From Alphaproteobacteria bacterium (lineage in GTDB: Bacteria; Pseudomonadota; Alphaproteobacteria; M2410), in NCBI GenBank assembly GCA_006226415.1, contig SBGZ01000049.1, forward strand, positions 1 to 47,428: DNA of 47,428 nt, read 5' to 3'. Positions 1 to 9,533 of the stretch are shown here, piece by piece. Each line of letters begins with the position of its first letter. Position 1 is the first letter of the stretch. Both the position numbers and the translations under genes were made by a program. A model generated the notes under the pieces. It had not been told where the DNA came from. It worked only from the letters and a program-made list of their open reading frames with translations, and did no database searches.

Positions 1-203
1 ACGAAGGTGTAACCACCCCGCGCTTTCTCAAGCTCCTCACGCAGAATACTCTCGGCCTTAAGGTCGGCGGCGGTCACGAAATTTCCGGGACCCTTACGGG
101 AGACCTGCAGATTTTCAATCTCGCCAAAGTCACGCGCCAGGTGCCGACCGGCTTTGCGTGCGGCATTGACCATCACATTGATGGTGGCGGAGTAACGGGC
201 CAT
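1..203 (-). CDS. Inositol monophosphatase family protein (partial, N-terminus only)
   Basis: Only the first 67 or so residues lie in the window; the rest runs off the left edge. The translation begins MARYSATINVMVNAARKAG and continues with KGPGNFVTAADLKAE, the pattern of the N-terminal helix and the VTxAD segment of the inositol monophosphatase/SuhB family, which are Mg-dependent phosphatases. The ATG is 32 nt downstream of the efp stop on the same strand, so the two are probably co-transcribed. The catalytic motifs are outside the window, so exact substrate and completeness cannot be judged. Confidence 0.8.
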   Translation of the reverse strand, partial: MARYSATINVMVNAARKAGRHLARDFGEIENLQVSRKGPGNFVTAADLKAESILREELEKARGGYTF

Positions 204-235
204 AAGAAAATCCTTTGGGCGAAATGAGAGGGCGG

Positions 236-799
236 TCAGTCGGCGCGGCGCAGGTACTTCAAGTCTTCGGTTTGGATGACCACACGCTCACCGGTTTCGA
301 TGAAGGGGGGAACCATAACGCGGACACCGTTTTCAAGCTTGGCGGGTTTGTAAGAGGAGGCGGCGGTTTGACCCTTTACGGTCGGCTCGGTCTCTTCAAT
401 GGCGAGGGTGACCTGCTCAGGCAGCGAGATCCCAATCGGACGTCCTTCATGCATTTCCAGGATGACGGTCATGCCGTCCTGCAGGAAAGCAGCGCGTTCG
501 CCAACAAAATCCTCGGCAATCTCGATCTGCTCGTAGCTGTCGGTGTCCATGAAAACCAGCTTGTCGCCTTCAGCATAGAGGAACTGGTGATCCTTTTGCT
601 CAAGACGGACCCGTTCGACGGTTTCGGTGGCGCGGAAGCGTTCATTGAGTTTCTGGCCGGTTTCCAGGTTTTTCAGCTCAACCTGAGCAAAGGCGCCGCC
701 TTTTCCCGGTTTTACGGCCTGAATCTTGACGGCGGCCCAGAGGCCATCCTTGTGCTGGATCACATTGCCGGGTCGAATTTCGTTACCATTTATTTTCAT
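236..799 (-). CDS. efp: Translation elongation factor P
   Basis: A full-length EF-P of 187 residues, the usual size. It binds the ribosome between the P and E sites and relieves stalling at polyproline stretches. The N-terminal KOW-like domain carries the loop PGKGGAF; Lys33 in this loop matches the lysine that EpmA/EpmB modify in many proteobacteria. The two OB-fold domains follow, ending in the conserved IQTEDLKYL-type tail. The ATG start is supported by the family N-terminus ([14 protein letters not shown]). It is transcribed divergently from the S45 acylase and leads into the phosphatase gene downstream. Confidence 0.95.
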   Translation of the reverse strand: MKINGNEIRPGNVIQHKDGLWAAVKIQAVKPGKGGAFAQVELKNLETGQKLNERFRATETVERVRLEQKDHQFLYAEGDKLVFMDTDSYEQIEIAEDFVGERAAFLQDGMTVILEMHEGRPIGISLPEQVTLAIEETEPTVKGQTAASSYKPAKLENGVRVMVPPFIETGERVVIQTEDLKYLRRAD

Positions 800-945
800 T
801 GTTTAGCCCAATTGGTAGGTTAGGGTCGCTTTTTAAAAATCGCGCGGAACCTATCAAGATGTGGGTGGGGTTGCAATCGCGTAGATTGGGGAAAAGATTG
901 ATTTTCCAGCCCTTACCAAAGGGAAGGTCAGTAAAGGAGTTCTGG

Positions 946-3270
946 GTGGCGGGAAAACGTCATTTTCGACGGAAATTGAGGGGGGTGGCGCTGGGGGCCG
1001 TGCTGGCCGGTTTGCCGCTCCTGGTGGGCTGTTGGCCGTTTCCGGTGCCGCCGGAGCCGACGGACCTTGCCGCGCGGCTTGAGGCCTTTCCGACCAGGCA
1101 GCTTGGTTTTGAGGCGCCGATCGAAATTCGCTGGAATGACCATCAGGTGCCTTACATTTTTGCTCAGAACGACCATGACGCCGCTTACGCGCTGGGGCTG
1201 GTGCATGCCCACCTCCGGCTTGGGCAAATGGCCATTATGCGCCAGATTGCCGAGGCGCGGCTGGCGGAGGTCATTGGCCCGGAAGGGGTGAAGGTGGACC
1301 GCGGCCTCTTGATGCTGGATCTGAAAAAAGTCGCACGGCAGAGCGTTCGCGAGATGTCGCCCGCATCCAAGGCCTGGGCAGAGGCCTTTGTGGCGGGGAT
1401 CAATGCCTATCAATCTTCTGCCAAAGAGCTGCCTTATGAGTTTGAGGCCTTGGGCCTGCGGCAAGAGCGCTGGACGGTGGAAGACATCTTTGAACTTGTT
1501 CATCTCTCGGGCGTTGATATCACCTGGCTCAGGTGGAGCGCGCTGTTGCCCCTACGCGAAACGGATCATTGGCCTGAGATTTGGGCCGAGGCTCAAAAAG
1601 GGCGCTCGACAAGCCCTGTCAGCTTTCCGGTTGACCGGGCGGCGCTTGCCAAGCCTGTGACCGGCCCAGCAGTGGGGGAAAGGGGCGCCGGCTTTCTCGG
1701 GCTTTTGAAAATGGTTTCCAAGGCGGGCAGCAATTCCTATGCCCTCGGCCCCGACAAGACCGCGTCCAAGGGCGCCATCATTGCCTCTGACCCCCACATT
1801 GGATTGATGTTGCCCAATTTTTATTTGCTCGTTGGTGTCAAGACGCCTGATTTTGAAGCGGTGGGGCTGATGGCGCCGGGACAGCCAATCTTTTCGGTTG
1901 GCCGTAATGCGCATGTGGGGTGGGGGCAAACCAATCTCATCGGCGCGGCGAGTGACTTGATCGATGTGTCAGACCTTCCCGCAGAAGAAATCGACACGGA
2001 TATCTACCGGGTGAAGGTGCGCTTTCTGCCAGCACAAGAAGTGTCTGTGCGGCGTACGGCCTATGGGCCGATCATCTCGGACCTGGATGTAATTGATGCG
2101 GGGGATGCGCAGATCGCCCTTAAGTGGATGGGTCAGGAGCCTTCTGACGAAATCGGGGCGGGGCTCAAAGTTTTGAAGTCGAAAGACTGGGCAAGTTTTC
2201 AGGACGCCTTTGAGGCTCATGCGCTGCCGAGCCAGAATGTGACTTTTGCGGATGATCAGGGAAATGTCGGTGCATTGGTTGCGGCGCATTTGCCCAAGCG
2301 GGCTCCAAAGGATGCTTACGCGTTTCTTCGCAAGCCCGAGGTCGTTTTGGAAGAGTGGCAGGAAAAGGTGACATCGGCCGCTTTGCCCCGGGTGTTTAAT
2401 CCCAAGGAGGGGTTTGTGGCCTCGGCCAATAACCGCCCAACGAAAGACGCCCATCAGTTGATCAGTTATTTTTATGGCGCACCGGACCGGATCTTCCGAT
2501 TGCAGTCCGTGCTGGATGCGGCAAGGGAAGTGACCGTGGAAGACGTCAAGCTTCTGCAGCAGGATACGTTCATGCTTTCCAGTTTGGAGTTTCGCGACCG
2601 GTTGGTTTCGGCCATTGATCAGGCGAATGTCAAAACCGCCTCGCCCGCGCTTGCGCTTATTCGCCAATGGGATGGGCATTATGATGCGGGGTCGGGGGGC
2701 GCGCTTGCCTTTGAAGCTTTCTTCGGGCCCTTCGCCAGTTCGCTTTACAGCCTTGAAGGGCGCCAGGCGGAGTTTGACGCTTTGCAGGATTCCGGTGATC
2801 TGAAGTGGGGCGCGATGGCGGTGCTTGAAGCCGCGCCGCCAGAGGTCTTGAGAGATCTGGTGTCCGCCGCGCTTGTGCATGCAGATGAAGCCGTTGAAAC
2901 CTACAAGACCTGGGGCGGCATGCACCGTCTGCGGCTCGCACATCCTTTCGCGCTGGTGCCGGATGTGGATCAGGCGTTTTTCAAAATCGATCTCCCGGCG
3001 GGCGGGTCGGCGGAGACGTTGATGAAGACTTCTCACTCGCCGACGACGAAAAAACACGGGAGCCTTTTTGGCAGTCAGTCCCGCCATGTTTCGGATATGT
3101 CGACGCTGGATGAAAATTATTTTGTGTTGCTGGGCGGCCAGGATGGCTGGGTGAATTCCTCAACCTTTGCCGATCAACTCGATCTCTGGCAATCGGGCGA
3201 CTATATCCAGATGCCGCTGTCGGATGAAAAGATCGCGCGAGAGTTTTCCCATTCGGTGAAGTTTGATTGA
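946..3270 (+). CDS. Penicillin acylase family (peptidase S45) lipoprotein
   Basis: An N-terminal nucleophile hydrolase precursor of 774 residues. The likely start is GTG 946, because AAAGGAG lies at 933-939 with 6 nt spacing; the same frame is open upstream to 799. From that start the protein has a basic n-region, a hydrophobic stretch and a lipobox LLVGC (Cys29), so it should be an envelope lipoprotein. The self-cleavage site is visible as AGSNSYALG, with Ser262 as the expected first residue of the beta subunit. Family members cleave amides such as penicillins or acyl-homoserine lactones; the substrate here is unknown. The neighbours do not help: efp is divergent and a repeat array follows. 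Confidence 0.85.
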   Translation: MAGKRHFRRKLRGVALGAVLAGLPLLVGCWPFPVPPEPTDLAARLEAFPTRQLGFEAPIEIRWNDHQVPYIFAQNDHDAAYALGLVHAHLRLGQMAIMRQIAEARLAEVIGPEGVKVDRGLLMLDLKKVARQSVREMSPASKAWAEAFVAGINAYQSSAKELPYEFEALGLRQERWTVEDIFELVHLSGVDITWLRWSALLPLRETDHWPEIWAEAQKGRSTSPVSFPVDRAALAKPVTGPAVGERGAGFLGLLKMVSKAGSNSYALGPDKTASKGAIIASDPHIGLMLPNFYLLVGVKTPDFEAVGLMAPGQPIFSVGRNAHVGWGQTNLIGAASDLIDVSDLPAEEIDTDIYRVKVRFLPAQEVSVRRTAYGPIISDLDVIDAGDAQIALKWMGQEPSDEIGAGLKVLKSKDWASFQDAFEAHALPSQNVTFADDQGNVGALVAAHLPKRAPKDAYAFLRKPEVVLEEWQEKVTSAALPRVFNPKEGFVASANNRPTKDAHQLISYFYGAPDRIFRLQSVLDAAREVTVEDVKLLQQDTFMLSSLEFRDRLVSAIDQANVKTASPALALIRQWDGHYDAGSGGALAFEAFFGPFASSLYSLEGRQAEFDALQDSGDLKWGAMAVLEAAPPEVLRDLVSAALVHADEAVETYKTWGGMHRLRLAHPFALVPDVDQAFFKIDLPAGGSAETLMKTSHSPTTKKHGSLFGSQSRHVSDMSTLDENYFVLLGGQDGWVNSSTFADQLDLWQSGDYIQMPLSDEKIAREFSHSVKFD

Positions 3271-3273
3271 TCC

Positions 3274-3294
3274 CCTTCTCCCTTAGGGAGAAGG
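3274..3294. repeat. Short intergenic palindrome (CCTTCTCCCT type), copy 1
   Basis: Ten-base arms CCTTCTCCCT and AGGGAGAAGG are separated by one base, 3 nt after the S45 acylase stop. The same palindrome recurs at 24498-24517, 46233-46251 and 46333-46353. It can form a hairpin in transcripts and may end or stabilise the upstream mRNA, but no U-run follows. Confidence 0.7.
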
Positions 3295-3538
3295 TGCACC
3301 AAAATTTGTCATCCGGCGGCCTCTACAGAAACACAAAATATCTCGTTCCCCCGCGAAGGCGGGGGTCCAGAGCGACCCACACCGGTCTCGATGGCAGCCC
3401 CTGGGTTCCCGCCTGTGCGGGAACTCGGACCCTTTTACTGTTCCCCCGCGAAGGCGGGGGTCCAGAGCGCTCCCCACCGACCTCGATGGCAGCCCCTGGG
3501 TTCCCGCCTGCGCGGGAACACACATGCTTTATCTCGCT

Positions 3539-3920
3539 CCCCCGCGAAGGCGGGGGTCCAGAGAAACTAGAACTTGTCATATAGGTCCAGCCATTGTGGG
3601 TTCATTTCTTCGATAATTCGCAGCTTCCAGGCGCGGCGCCACTTTTTCATTTGCAATTCGCGCAAGCGCGCCTCCGCTATGTCGTCAAATGCCTCGTAAT
3701 AAACAAGTATTTTGAGACCATGGGATTTGGTGAATCCGGGTACGACGCCGTTCCTATGTTCCCAGATTCGCTTCGGCAAATTGCTGGTCACGCCGATGTA
3801 GAGCGTCCCGTTGCGCTGGTTGGTGAGGATATAGACGTAGCCGTGTTTTGCCATGAGGCATCTCAGCACCGGAAATCAGATCGCACAAGCCCAGCCCCTG
3901 GGTTCCCGCCTGCGCGGGAA
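3539..3920 (-). mobile_element. Putative mini-element: GIY-YIG gene flanked by inverted A and B palindromes
   Basis: A third-unit A element (3539-3563) and its B partner (3895-3920) face each other as imperfect terminal inverted repeats, with the nuclease gene between them. In the other units the same two elements are separated by only about 22 nt. The gene stop is 3 nt from A, and about 37 nt separate its start from the B side. Whether the segment moves as a unit is inference; no target-site duplication could be assigned. Confidence 0.5.
3567..3854 (-). CDS. Small GIY-YIG nuclease domain protein
   Basis: A 95-residue single-domain protein. The chosen ATG gives MAKHGYVYILTNQ, the normal start of this family; the frame stays open 15 bases further upstream. 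The GIY half-motif appears as YVYIL and the YIG half as LYIGVTSNL, followed by the arginine and HRNG segment, and a glutamate-bearing helix follows (EARLRELQMKKWRR). Stand-alone GIY-YIG proteins of this size are common in proteobacteria and usually annotated as UvrC-like or YhbQ-like endonucleases; their role is poorly known. The gene sits inside one unit of a palindromic array, with no obvious promoter of its own and only a weak ribosome site. Confidence 0.85.
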   Translation of the reverse strand: MAKHGYVYILTNQRNGTLYIGVTSNLPKRIWEHRNGVVPGFTKSHGLKILVYYEAFDDIAEARLRELQMKKWRRAWKLRIIEEMNPQWLDLYDKF

Positions 3921-4329
3921 CACACATGCTTTATCTCGCTCCCCCGCGAAGGCGGGGGTCCAGAGCGCCCCATACCGGCCTCGATGGCAGCCCCTGGGTT
4001 CCCGCCTGCGCGGGAACACACATGCTTTATCTCGCTCCCCCGCGAAGGCGGGGGTCCAGAGCGACTCACACCGGCCTCGATGGCAGCCACTGGGTTCCCG
4101 CCTGCGCGGGAACACAGCCCCTCTTACTGTTCCCCCGCGAAGGCGGGGGTCCAGAGCGCTCCCCACCGACCTCGGTGGTAGCCCCTGGGTTCCCGCCTGT
4201 GCGGGAACACGGACCCTTTTACTGTTCCCCCGCGAAGGCGGGGGTCCAGAGCGCTCCCCACCGACCTCGATCGCAGCCCCTGGGTTCCCGCCTGCGCGGG
4301 AACACGATAAAGTATGCGCTCGGTGGGGA

Positions 4330-4965
4330 TTAGATGGATCTTTGTTCTTTGAGCTTCTCGTTAAACGCCTCGACCGCCGCCTTGGGGCCGTCTGCGTGAT
4401 TCCAGACGCCGGAGGAGACCGCGAGGAAGTCGGCGCCCGCGGCGATGAGCGCATCGCAGTTTTCCGCTGTGATGCCGCCGATGGCCACGCAAGGAACTTC
4501 AAAAAGCTCTGTCCACCAGGCAAGGAGGTTTGGCTCGGCGCGGGTTGAGGCCTCTTTCGTGGTGGTGTCAAAGAAGGCGCCGAAGGCGACATAGTCCGCG
4601 CCTTCTTCGCCGGCGACCATGGCCAGATGCTTGGAGTTGTGGCAAGTGACGCCGACGATGGCGTCTGCTCCGAGGGCCTTTCGCGCTTCTTTGTATTTGG
4701 CGTCGTCCTGGCCGATGTGAACGCCGTCAGCGCCGGCCTGTCTGGCAAGGTCTGGGCGGTCATTGATGAGGAAGGCCACATCATGGGCGTGCGCGATAGG
4801 CATCAGCTCTCTGGCGGCAGCAAGGATCTCCTCGTCCGTGGCTGGTTTGAGGCGGAGCTGGAAACAGGCGACATCGCCGCCTTCAAGCGCGGCAGAAAAA
4901 TCTTTCTTGAAACCCGCAAGGTCAATGGCGGGAGGTGAGATGAGGTAGAGGCGGCAGTCGCTCAC
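4330..4965 (-). CDS. thiE: Thiamine phosphate synthase
   Basis: A TIM-barrel enzyme of 211 residues that joins HMP-pyrophosphate and hydroxyethylthiazole phosphate to make thiamine phosphate. Recognisable family segments are [40 protein letters not shown] and VAIGGI. The start is GTG 4965, five bases after the pgk stop, so it is translated as the last gene of the tkt-gap-pgk operon. The pairing makes sense because transketolase needs thiamine diphosphate. I saw no TPP riboswitch in front of it. thiD, the kinase that supplies HMP-PP, is far away at 27075. Confidence 0.9.
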   Translation of the reverse strand: MSDCRLYLISPPAIDLAGFKKDFSAALEGGDVACFQLRLKPATDEEILAAARELMPIAHAHDVAFLINDRPDLARQAGADGVHIGQDDAKYKEARKALGADAIVGVTCHNSKHLAMVAGEEGADYVAFGAFFDTTTKEASTRAEPNLLAWWTELFEVPCVAIGGITAENCDALIAAGADFLAVSSGVWNHADGPKAAVEAFNEKLKEQRSI

Positions 4966-4970
4966 GTGGG

Positions 4971-6167
4971 TCAGCTCGCCGAAAGCGCTTTGACGCCCGG
5001 CAGCTCCTTGCCTTCAAGCCATTCCAGGAAGGCGCCGCCCGCGGTAGAGATGTAAGAAAAATCATCTGCCGCACCGGCCTGATTGAGCGCGGCGAGGGTA
5101 TCGCCGCCGCCAGCCACAGAGGTGAGGCGGCCCGCTTTGGTCAGCATGGCGACCTGACGGGCGGCGGTGACGGTGCCGTTGTCGAAGGGCTTGATTTCAA
5201 AAGCGCCAAGAGGGCCGTTCCAGACCACAGTTTTCGTGGCCTCCAGATGGACGGCCAGATCGCCGAGACTGTCTGTGCCCACATCCAGGATCATGTCGTC
5301 CTCGGCCACCGCATCAAGGCCAACACATTTTGACGGCGCATGTTCTTTAAATTCCTTGGCGACCACCACATCGCTCGGCAGGATGACCTCGCAGCCCTTT
5401 TCCTTGGCGGCTTCGAGAATGCGGCGGGCGGTGTCGCCGAGGTCATGCTCGCAAAGGCTCTTGCCGACGGACATGCCCATGGCGGCGAGGAAGGTGTTGG
5501 CCATGCCGCCGCCAATGACGAGGCGGTCGACCTTGCCGACAAGGTTTTCAAGCAAATCAAGCTTGGTGGACACCTTGGCGCCGCCGACAACGGCGAGCAC
5601 CGGCCGCTCGGGATTGCCGAGGGCAGCATCAAGGGCTTTCAGCTCTGCCTCCATGGAGCGACCCGCGTAGGCTGGCAGCAAATGGGCGAGGCCTTCTGAC
5701 GAGGCATGGGCCCGGTGAGAGACGGAGAAGGCATCATTCACATAAATGTCGCCACTGGCCGCCAAGGCCTTGGCAAACTCGGGATCATTGGCTTCCTCGC
5801 CTTTGTGAAAGCGAGCGTTTTCAAGCATCAGAATGTCGCCATCCTTTAGAGCGGCAACAGCGCTGGCCGCTTTGTCGCCGATGCAATCCTCGGCAAAGGC
5901 AACAGGGCGTCCCAAAATGGCAGCTGTGGCCTCGGCCACGGGTCTGAGTGACATCTCGGGCACCACGGCCCCTTTCGGGCGGCCAAAGTGTGCCATGAGG
6001 ATCACCTTGGCGCCCTTGTCGGAAAGCTCGGTCAAGGTTGGCACCACCCGGTCGATCCGTGTGGTGTCGGTTACCTTGCCCTCTGCCATGGGCACGTTGA
6101 GGTCCACGCGCACGAGGGCGCGCTTGCCCTTTACGTCGACGTCATCAAGGGTTTTGAAGGCGCTCAT
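4971..6167 (-). CDS. pgk: Phosphoglycerate kinase
   Basis: A 398-residue monomeric kinase that interconverts 1,3-bisphosphoglycerate plus ADP and 3-phosphoglycerate plus ATP. Visible family signatures are RVDLNVPM and TRIDRVVPT near the N-terminus, [18 protein letters not shown], the [12 protein letters not shown] segment, the [10 protein letters not shown] loop and the glycine-rich [10 protein letters not shown] nucleotide site near the C-terminus. It lies 18 nt after gap and overlaps nothing. Expected length and no defects. Confidence 0.97.
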   Translation of the reverse strand: MSAFKTLDDVDVKGKRALVRVDLNVPMAEGKVTDTTRIDRVVPTLTELSDKGAKVILMAHFGRPKGAVVPEMSLRPVAEATAAILGRPVAFAEDCIGDKAASAVAALKDGDILMLENARFHKGEEANDPEFAKALAASGDIYVNDAFSVSHRAHASSEGLAHLLPAYAGRSMEAELKALDAALGNPERPVLAVVGGAKVSTKLDLLENLVGKVDRLVIGGGMANTFLAAMGMSVGKSLCEHDLGDTARRILEAAKEKGCEVILPSDVVVAKEFKEHAPSKCVGLDAVAEDDMILDVGTDSLGDLAVHLEATKTVVWNGPLGAFEIKPFDNGTVTAARQVAMLTKAGRLTSVAGGGDTLAALNQAGAADDFSYISTAGGAFLEWLEGKELPGVKALSAS

Positions 6168-6185
6168 GGCAGTTTGCCCTTTATC

Positions 6186-7193
6186 TTAGAGGAACTTCGC
6201 CATTTCGTAGGCGGTGTCGGTCATGCGGGTGGCAAAGCCCCACTCGTTGTCATACCAGGACAGAACCCGCACCAGCTTGCCGTCCATGACCTGGGTCTGA
6301 TCCAGGGCAAAGGAAGAAGAATGGGCGTCGTGATTGAAGTCGATGGAAACGAGTGGTTTGTCGACCACGCCGAGTACGCCCTTCAGTTTGCCGTTTGCGG
6401 CGTCGATGATGGCGTTGTTGATTTCTTCAACGGAGGTGTCGCGCTTGGCATCAAACACCAGATCGATCATGGAGACATTCGGGGTCGGGACGCGGATCGC
6501 GGACCCGTCGAGCTTGCCAGCCAGTTCCGGCAGTACCAGACCCACGGCCTTGGCGGCACCGGTTGATGTCGGGATCATCGACATGGCCGCAGCACGGGCG
6601 CGGTAAAGATCTGAGTGCATGGTGTCGAGGGTCGGTTGGTCACCGGTATAAGAGTGGACGGTGGTCATATAGCCGCGCTCGATGCCGACGGTCTCATTGA
6701 GAACCCAGGCAACTGGTGACAGACAGTTGGTGGTGCAAGAGGCGTTGGAGACGACCAGGTCGTCTGCCGTCAGGGTGCCGTGGTTGACACCGTAAACGAT
6801 GGTCTTGTCGGCGCCGGAAGCCGGAGCTGAAACCAGGACGCGCTTGGCGCCTGCTTCCAGGTGTGCCGCAGCTTTTTCCTTGGAAGCAAAAATGCCGGTG
6901 CATTCAAAAACGATATCGACGCCAAGTTCTTTCCACGGCAGTTCTTTCGGGTCGCGAATGGCGGTGACCTTCATCTTGCCTTCGCCTGCGTTGATGGTAT
7001 CGCCGTCAACAACCACGTCTTTGGGATAGCGACCGTGAACGGAATCGAATTGCAACAGATGAGCGTTGGTTTCAACCGGGCCCAGATCGTTGATCGCGAC
7101 GACTTCGATGTCTTTGCGATTGTGCTCAAGCATGGAGCGCAGGGTCAGGCGGCCGATGCGGCCAAAGCCGTTGATGGCAACTTTGAGGGTCAT
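6186..7193 (-). CDS. gap: Glyceraldehyde-3-phosphate dehydrogenase, type I
   Basis: A 335-residue phosphorylating GAPDH. The Rossmann motif [13 protein letters not shown] opens the protein, and the catalytic Cys153 lies in [12 protein letters not shown]. Asn35-Asp36 (AIND) after the second strand point to NAD(H) binding, though cofactor choice cannot be settled by eye. It sits between tkt and pgk on the same strand, 32 nt after tkt, forming a central carbon operon. Confidence 0.96.
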   Translation of the reverse strand: MTLKVAINGFGRIGRLTLRSMLEHNRKDIEVVAINDLGPVETNAHLLQFDSVHGRYPKDVVVDGDTINAGEGKMKVTAIRDPKELPWKELGVDIVFECTGIFASKEKAAAHLEAGAKRVLVSAPASGADKTIVYGVNHGTLTADDLVVSNASCTTNCLSPVAWVLNETVGIERGYMTTVHSYTGDQPTLDTMHSDLYRARAAAMSMIPTSTGAAKAVGLVLPELAGKLDGSAIRVPTPNVSMIDLVFDAKRDTSVEEINNAIIDAANGKLKGVLGVVDKPLVSIDFNHDAHSSSFALDQTQVMDGKLVRVLSWYDNEWGFATRMTDTAYEMAKFL

Positions 7194-7225
7194 TTTTTGT
7201 TCTCCTAGGGTGCAGGCTTTTTGAT

Positions 7226-9223
7226 TTAAGAGAGTTGTTCTTTTGCGGCAGCAACAATGGCTTCCGCGGTGATACCGAAGTGATTGTAAAGATCTTCGAG
7301 GGGCGCGCTGGCGCCAAAGCTCGACATGCCAATGAAGACACCTTCATCGCCCAGGAACTTCGACCATCCTTGCTCGACACCGGCCTCGACGGCGATGCGA
7401 ACAGGTGCCGAACCGATGACGGACTTTTGTTCGGCCTTGGACCGGGACGCGAACTTTTCGAAAGACGGTACGGAAACAACGCGGGTCGCGACCCCTTCGC
7501 TTTCAAGGGTTTGTCGCGCGGCGAGAGCGATTTCCACTTCCGAGCCGGTGGCAAAGATTGTCACCATGGCTTCACCTGATGCGGATGCCAGCTCGTAAGC
7601 GCCCTCAAGGCAGCGGTTAGACGTGCCGCTGTCAGAACGCACGCAGGGCAGCCCCTGGCGGGTCAAGGCAATCACACTCGGAGTTTTGGGGTCTTCCAGC
7701 GCGGCTTGCCAGCACTCAGCTGTTTCCACCACATCCGCTGGGCGGAAGACATTAAGGTTCGGCATGGCGCGCAGAGCCGCCAGGTGCTCGACCGGCTGGT
7801 GGGTCGGGCCATCTTCGCCAAGGCCAATGGAGTCATGGGTCATGACATAGACGACACGCAGGCCCATCAGGGCGGACAGGCGGATGGACGGACGGCAATA
7901 GTCGGTAAAGACCAGGAAGGTCCCGGAATAGGGGATAACACCCCCGTGCAGCGCCAGGCCGTTCATGGCGGCGGCCATACCGTGCTCGCGAATGCCGTAA
8001 TGGATAAAGCGACCGCCAAAGTTATCGGCGTCGAGCACTTCCATGCCTTTTGAACGGGTGTTGTTGGAGCCGGTGAGGTCTGCCGAGCCGCCAATGGTTT
8101 CGCTGATGACCTCGTTGATGACATCAAGGGCCATTTCAGAGGCCTTGCGGGTGGCGACCTTCGGCTGGTCGGCAATGAGCTTTTGCTTGTAGGCGGTAAT
8201 GGCGTCATCCAGCCCGCCTGGCAGATCGCCTGCCATGCGGCGGGTAAATTCGGCTTTGTCGTTTGAAGACGCCAATCGTGCTTCCCAGGCTTGACGGGCC
8301 GCGCGGCCACGGCCGCCCGCGGCACGCCATGCCGAAACAATATCGTTCGGAATATTAAAGGGCGCATGGGGCCAGCCGAGTTTTTCGCGGGCGCCGGCCA
8401 CTTCATCCTCGCCGAGAGGGGAGCCGTGGGTCGCGGCGGTGCCCTGTTTGGTCGGGGCGCCATAGCCGATGATGGTCTTGCAGGCGATGAGCGACGGGGT
8501 GCCGGTCTTCTGAGCTGCAAGGATCGCGGCCTCCACAGCATGAGGGTCGTGACCGTCCACGCGGGCGACATCCCAGCCGGAGGCCTGGAAGCGGGCCAGT
8601 TGATCGGTCGCATCGGTCAGGGAAATCGCGCCGTCGATGGAGATGTCATTGTCGTCAAAGAGAACAATGAGCTTGGACAGTTTTAAATGTCCGGCGAGGG
8701 TCAAGGCTTCCTGGCTGATGCCTTCCATAAGGTCGCCGTCGCCGCAGAAGACATAAGTGAAGTGGTCCACCAGATCGTCTCCAAAGCGCGCGTTCATGAT
8801 GCGTTCAGCAAGGGCGAAACCGACAGAATTGGCAAATCCCTGGCCAAGGGGTCCGGTGGTGGTTTCAACGCCCGAGGCGTGGCCATATTCCGGGTGACCC
8901 GCGGTGATGGCCCCCAATTGCCGGAAATTCTCAATCTGATCGAGGGTCATGTCCTCGTATCCAAGAAGATGGAGCAGGGAATAAAGCAGCATGGAGCCGT
9001 GGCCGCCCGACAGAATGAAGCGGTCGCGGTCGGCCCAATTGGGGTCACTCGCATCGAATTTCAGGATCTTGGTAAAAAGAACCGTGGCAACATCGGCCAT
9101 GCCCATGGGCAAGCCCGGGTGGCCGGAGTTGGCTTTTTGGACGGCGTCCATGGAAAGGGCGCGGATGGCATTGGCCATGTCCTTTTCAGAGACTTGAACC
9201 TGCGGGTTTTCAAGGGTGCTCAT
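7226..9223 (-). CDS. tkt: Transketolase
   Basis: A 665-residue thiamine-diphosphate enzyme of the non-oxidative pentose phosphate pathway. The N-terminus has the [14 protein letters not shown] segment, the TPP/metal motif GDGDLMEG near residue 155, and the middle and C-terminal transketolase domains including [15 protein letters not shown]. Length is normal. It is the first gene of the minus-strand run tkt-gap-pgk-thiE, and its start faces the DUF4164 gene across a 310 bp gap, so its promoter should lie there. Confidence 0.96.
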   Translation of the reverse strand: MSTLENPQVQVSEKDMANAIRALSMDAVQKANSGHPGLPMGMADVATVLFTKILKFDASDPNWADRDRFILSGGHGSMLLYSLLHLLGYEDMTLDQIENFRQLGAITAGHPEYGHASGVETTTGPLGQGFANSVGFALAERIMNARFGDDLVDHFTYVFCGDGDLMEGISQEALTLAGHLKLSKLIVLFDDNDISIDGAISLTDATDQLARFQASGWDVARVDGHDPHAVEAAILAAQKTGTPSLIACKTIIGYGAPTKQGTAATHGSPLGEDEVAGAREKLGWPHAPFNIPNDIVSAWRAAGGRGRAARQAWEARLASSNDKAEFTRRMAGDLPGGLDDAITAYKQKLIADQPKVATRKASEMALDVINEVISETIGGSADLTGSNNTRSKGMEVLDADNFGGRFIHYGIREHGMAAAMNGLALHGGVIPYSGTFLVFTDYCRPSIRLSALMGLRVVYVMTHDSIGLGEDGPTHQPVEHLAALRAMPNLNVFRPADVVETAECWQAALEDPKTPSVIALTRQGLPCVRSDSGTSNRCLEGAYELASASGEAMVTIFATGSEVEIALAARQTLESEGVATRVVSVPSFEKFASRSKAEQKSVIGSAPVRIAVEAGVEQGWSKFLGDEGVFIGMSSFGASAPLEDLYNHFGITAEAIVAAAKEQLS

Positions 9224-9533
9224 GGGTGGCGCTTCGCTTTTGAATTTGCGGCCCTCATGGGGGCCGGACGGGTCACGATGACGGTGGCTCTGATTTAGGG
9301 CGATTCGGCCTCATTGGCGTGGTGATTCCCGAATCGATCGCCACAAAAATGATGCCCGGGCGGCCCCAAGTCGGCGCATTTATGCTTTCCGGCTCATCTG
9401 GCGTCAAGGATTCATCGAATTTATTCGATCTGAAATGAACAAATGCCGCCAAAGCCCCAAGGGCACTAGCATTTTTGCACGTTACGCCCTACAAATAGAG
9501 TCTTACTCTGATTGGTTTCCAAAGGTTTGCCCC
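9224..9533. promoter_or_regulatory. Divergent promoter region between tkt and the DUF4164 gene, with palindromes
   Basis: No gene fits this 310 bp interval. It contains a 7+7 palindrome ATCGAAT-TT-ATTCGAT at 9414-9429 and an inverted pair CGATTCGG (9301-9308) and CCGAATCG (9329-9336). Both share the word CGAAT, so they may be operator sites or hairpins in the tkt leader. I could not place convincing -35/-10 boxes. Confidence 0.4.

Larger units (their letters stand above)
3348..4303. repeat. Tandem array of 95-96 bp units, each an inverted A/B palindrome doublet
   Basis: Seven A elements (core CCCCCGCGAAGGCGGGGG followed by TCCAGAG) begin at 3348, 3443, 3539, 3941, 4037, 4132 and 4227. Seven B elements (core TTCCCGCCTGCGCGGGAA preceded by CCCCTGGG) have cores at 3406, 3501, 3903, 3999, 4095, 4190 and 4285. 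The period is 95 or 96 bp throughout, except between the third and fourth A (402 bp), where 306 extra bases carry a GIY-YIG gene. The reverse complement of B resembles A, so each unit is an inverted repeat pair, like a BIME in design. The B-to-A linker comes in two versions, one containing ACACATGCTTTATCTCG and one containing CCCTTTTACTG. The array fills the gap between two convergent genes. Confidence 0.9.

Noticed and set aside
215-823. Plus-strand open frame over efp.
   Set aside because: It is the antisense shadow of efp, with no ribosome site or plausible protein features.
3348-4303. Looks like a CRISPR array: regular repeats of 18-25 nt separated by short stretches.
   Set aside because: The stretches between repeats are themselves repeated, not unique spacers; the repeats alternate between two palindromes, and no cas genes are present.
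3594-4548. Long open frames through the repeat array on both strands (up to about 300 codons).
   Set aside because: They are created by the 95-96 bp repeat, contain repeated proline/glycine/arginine strings, have no homology-like pattern and conflict with thiE or the GIY-YIG gene.
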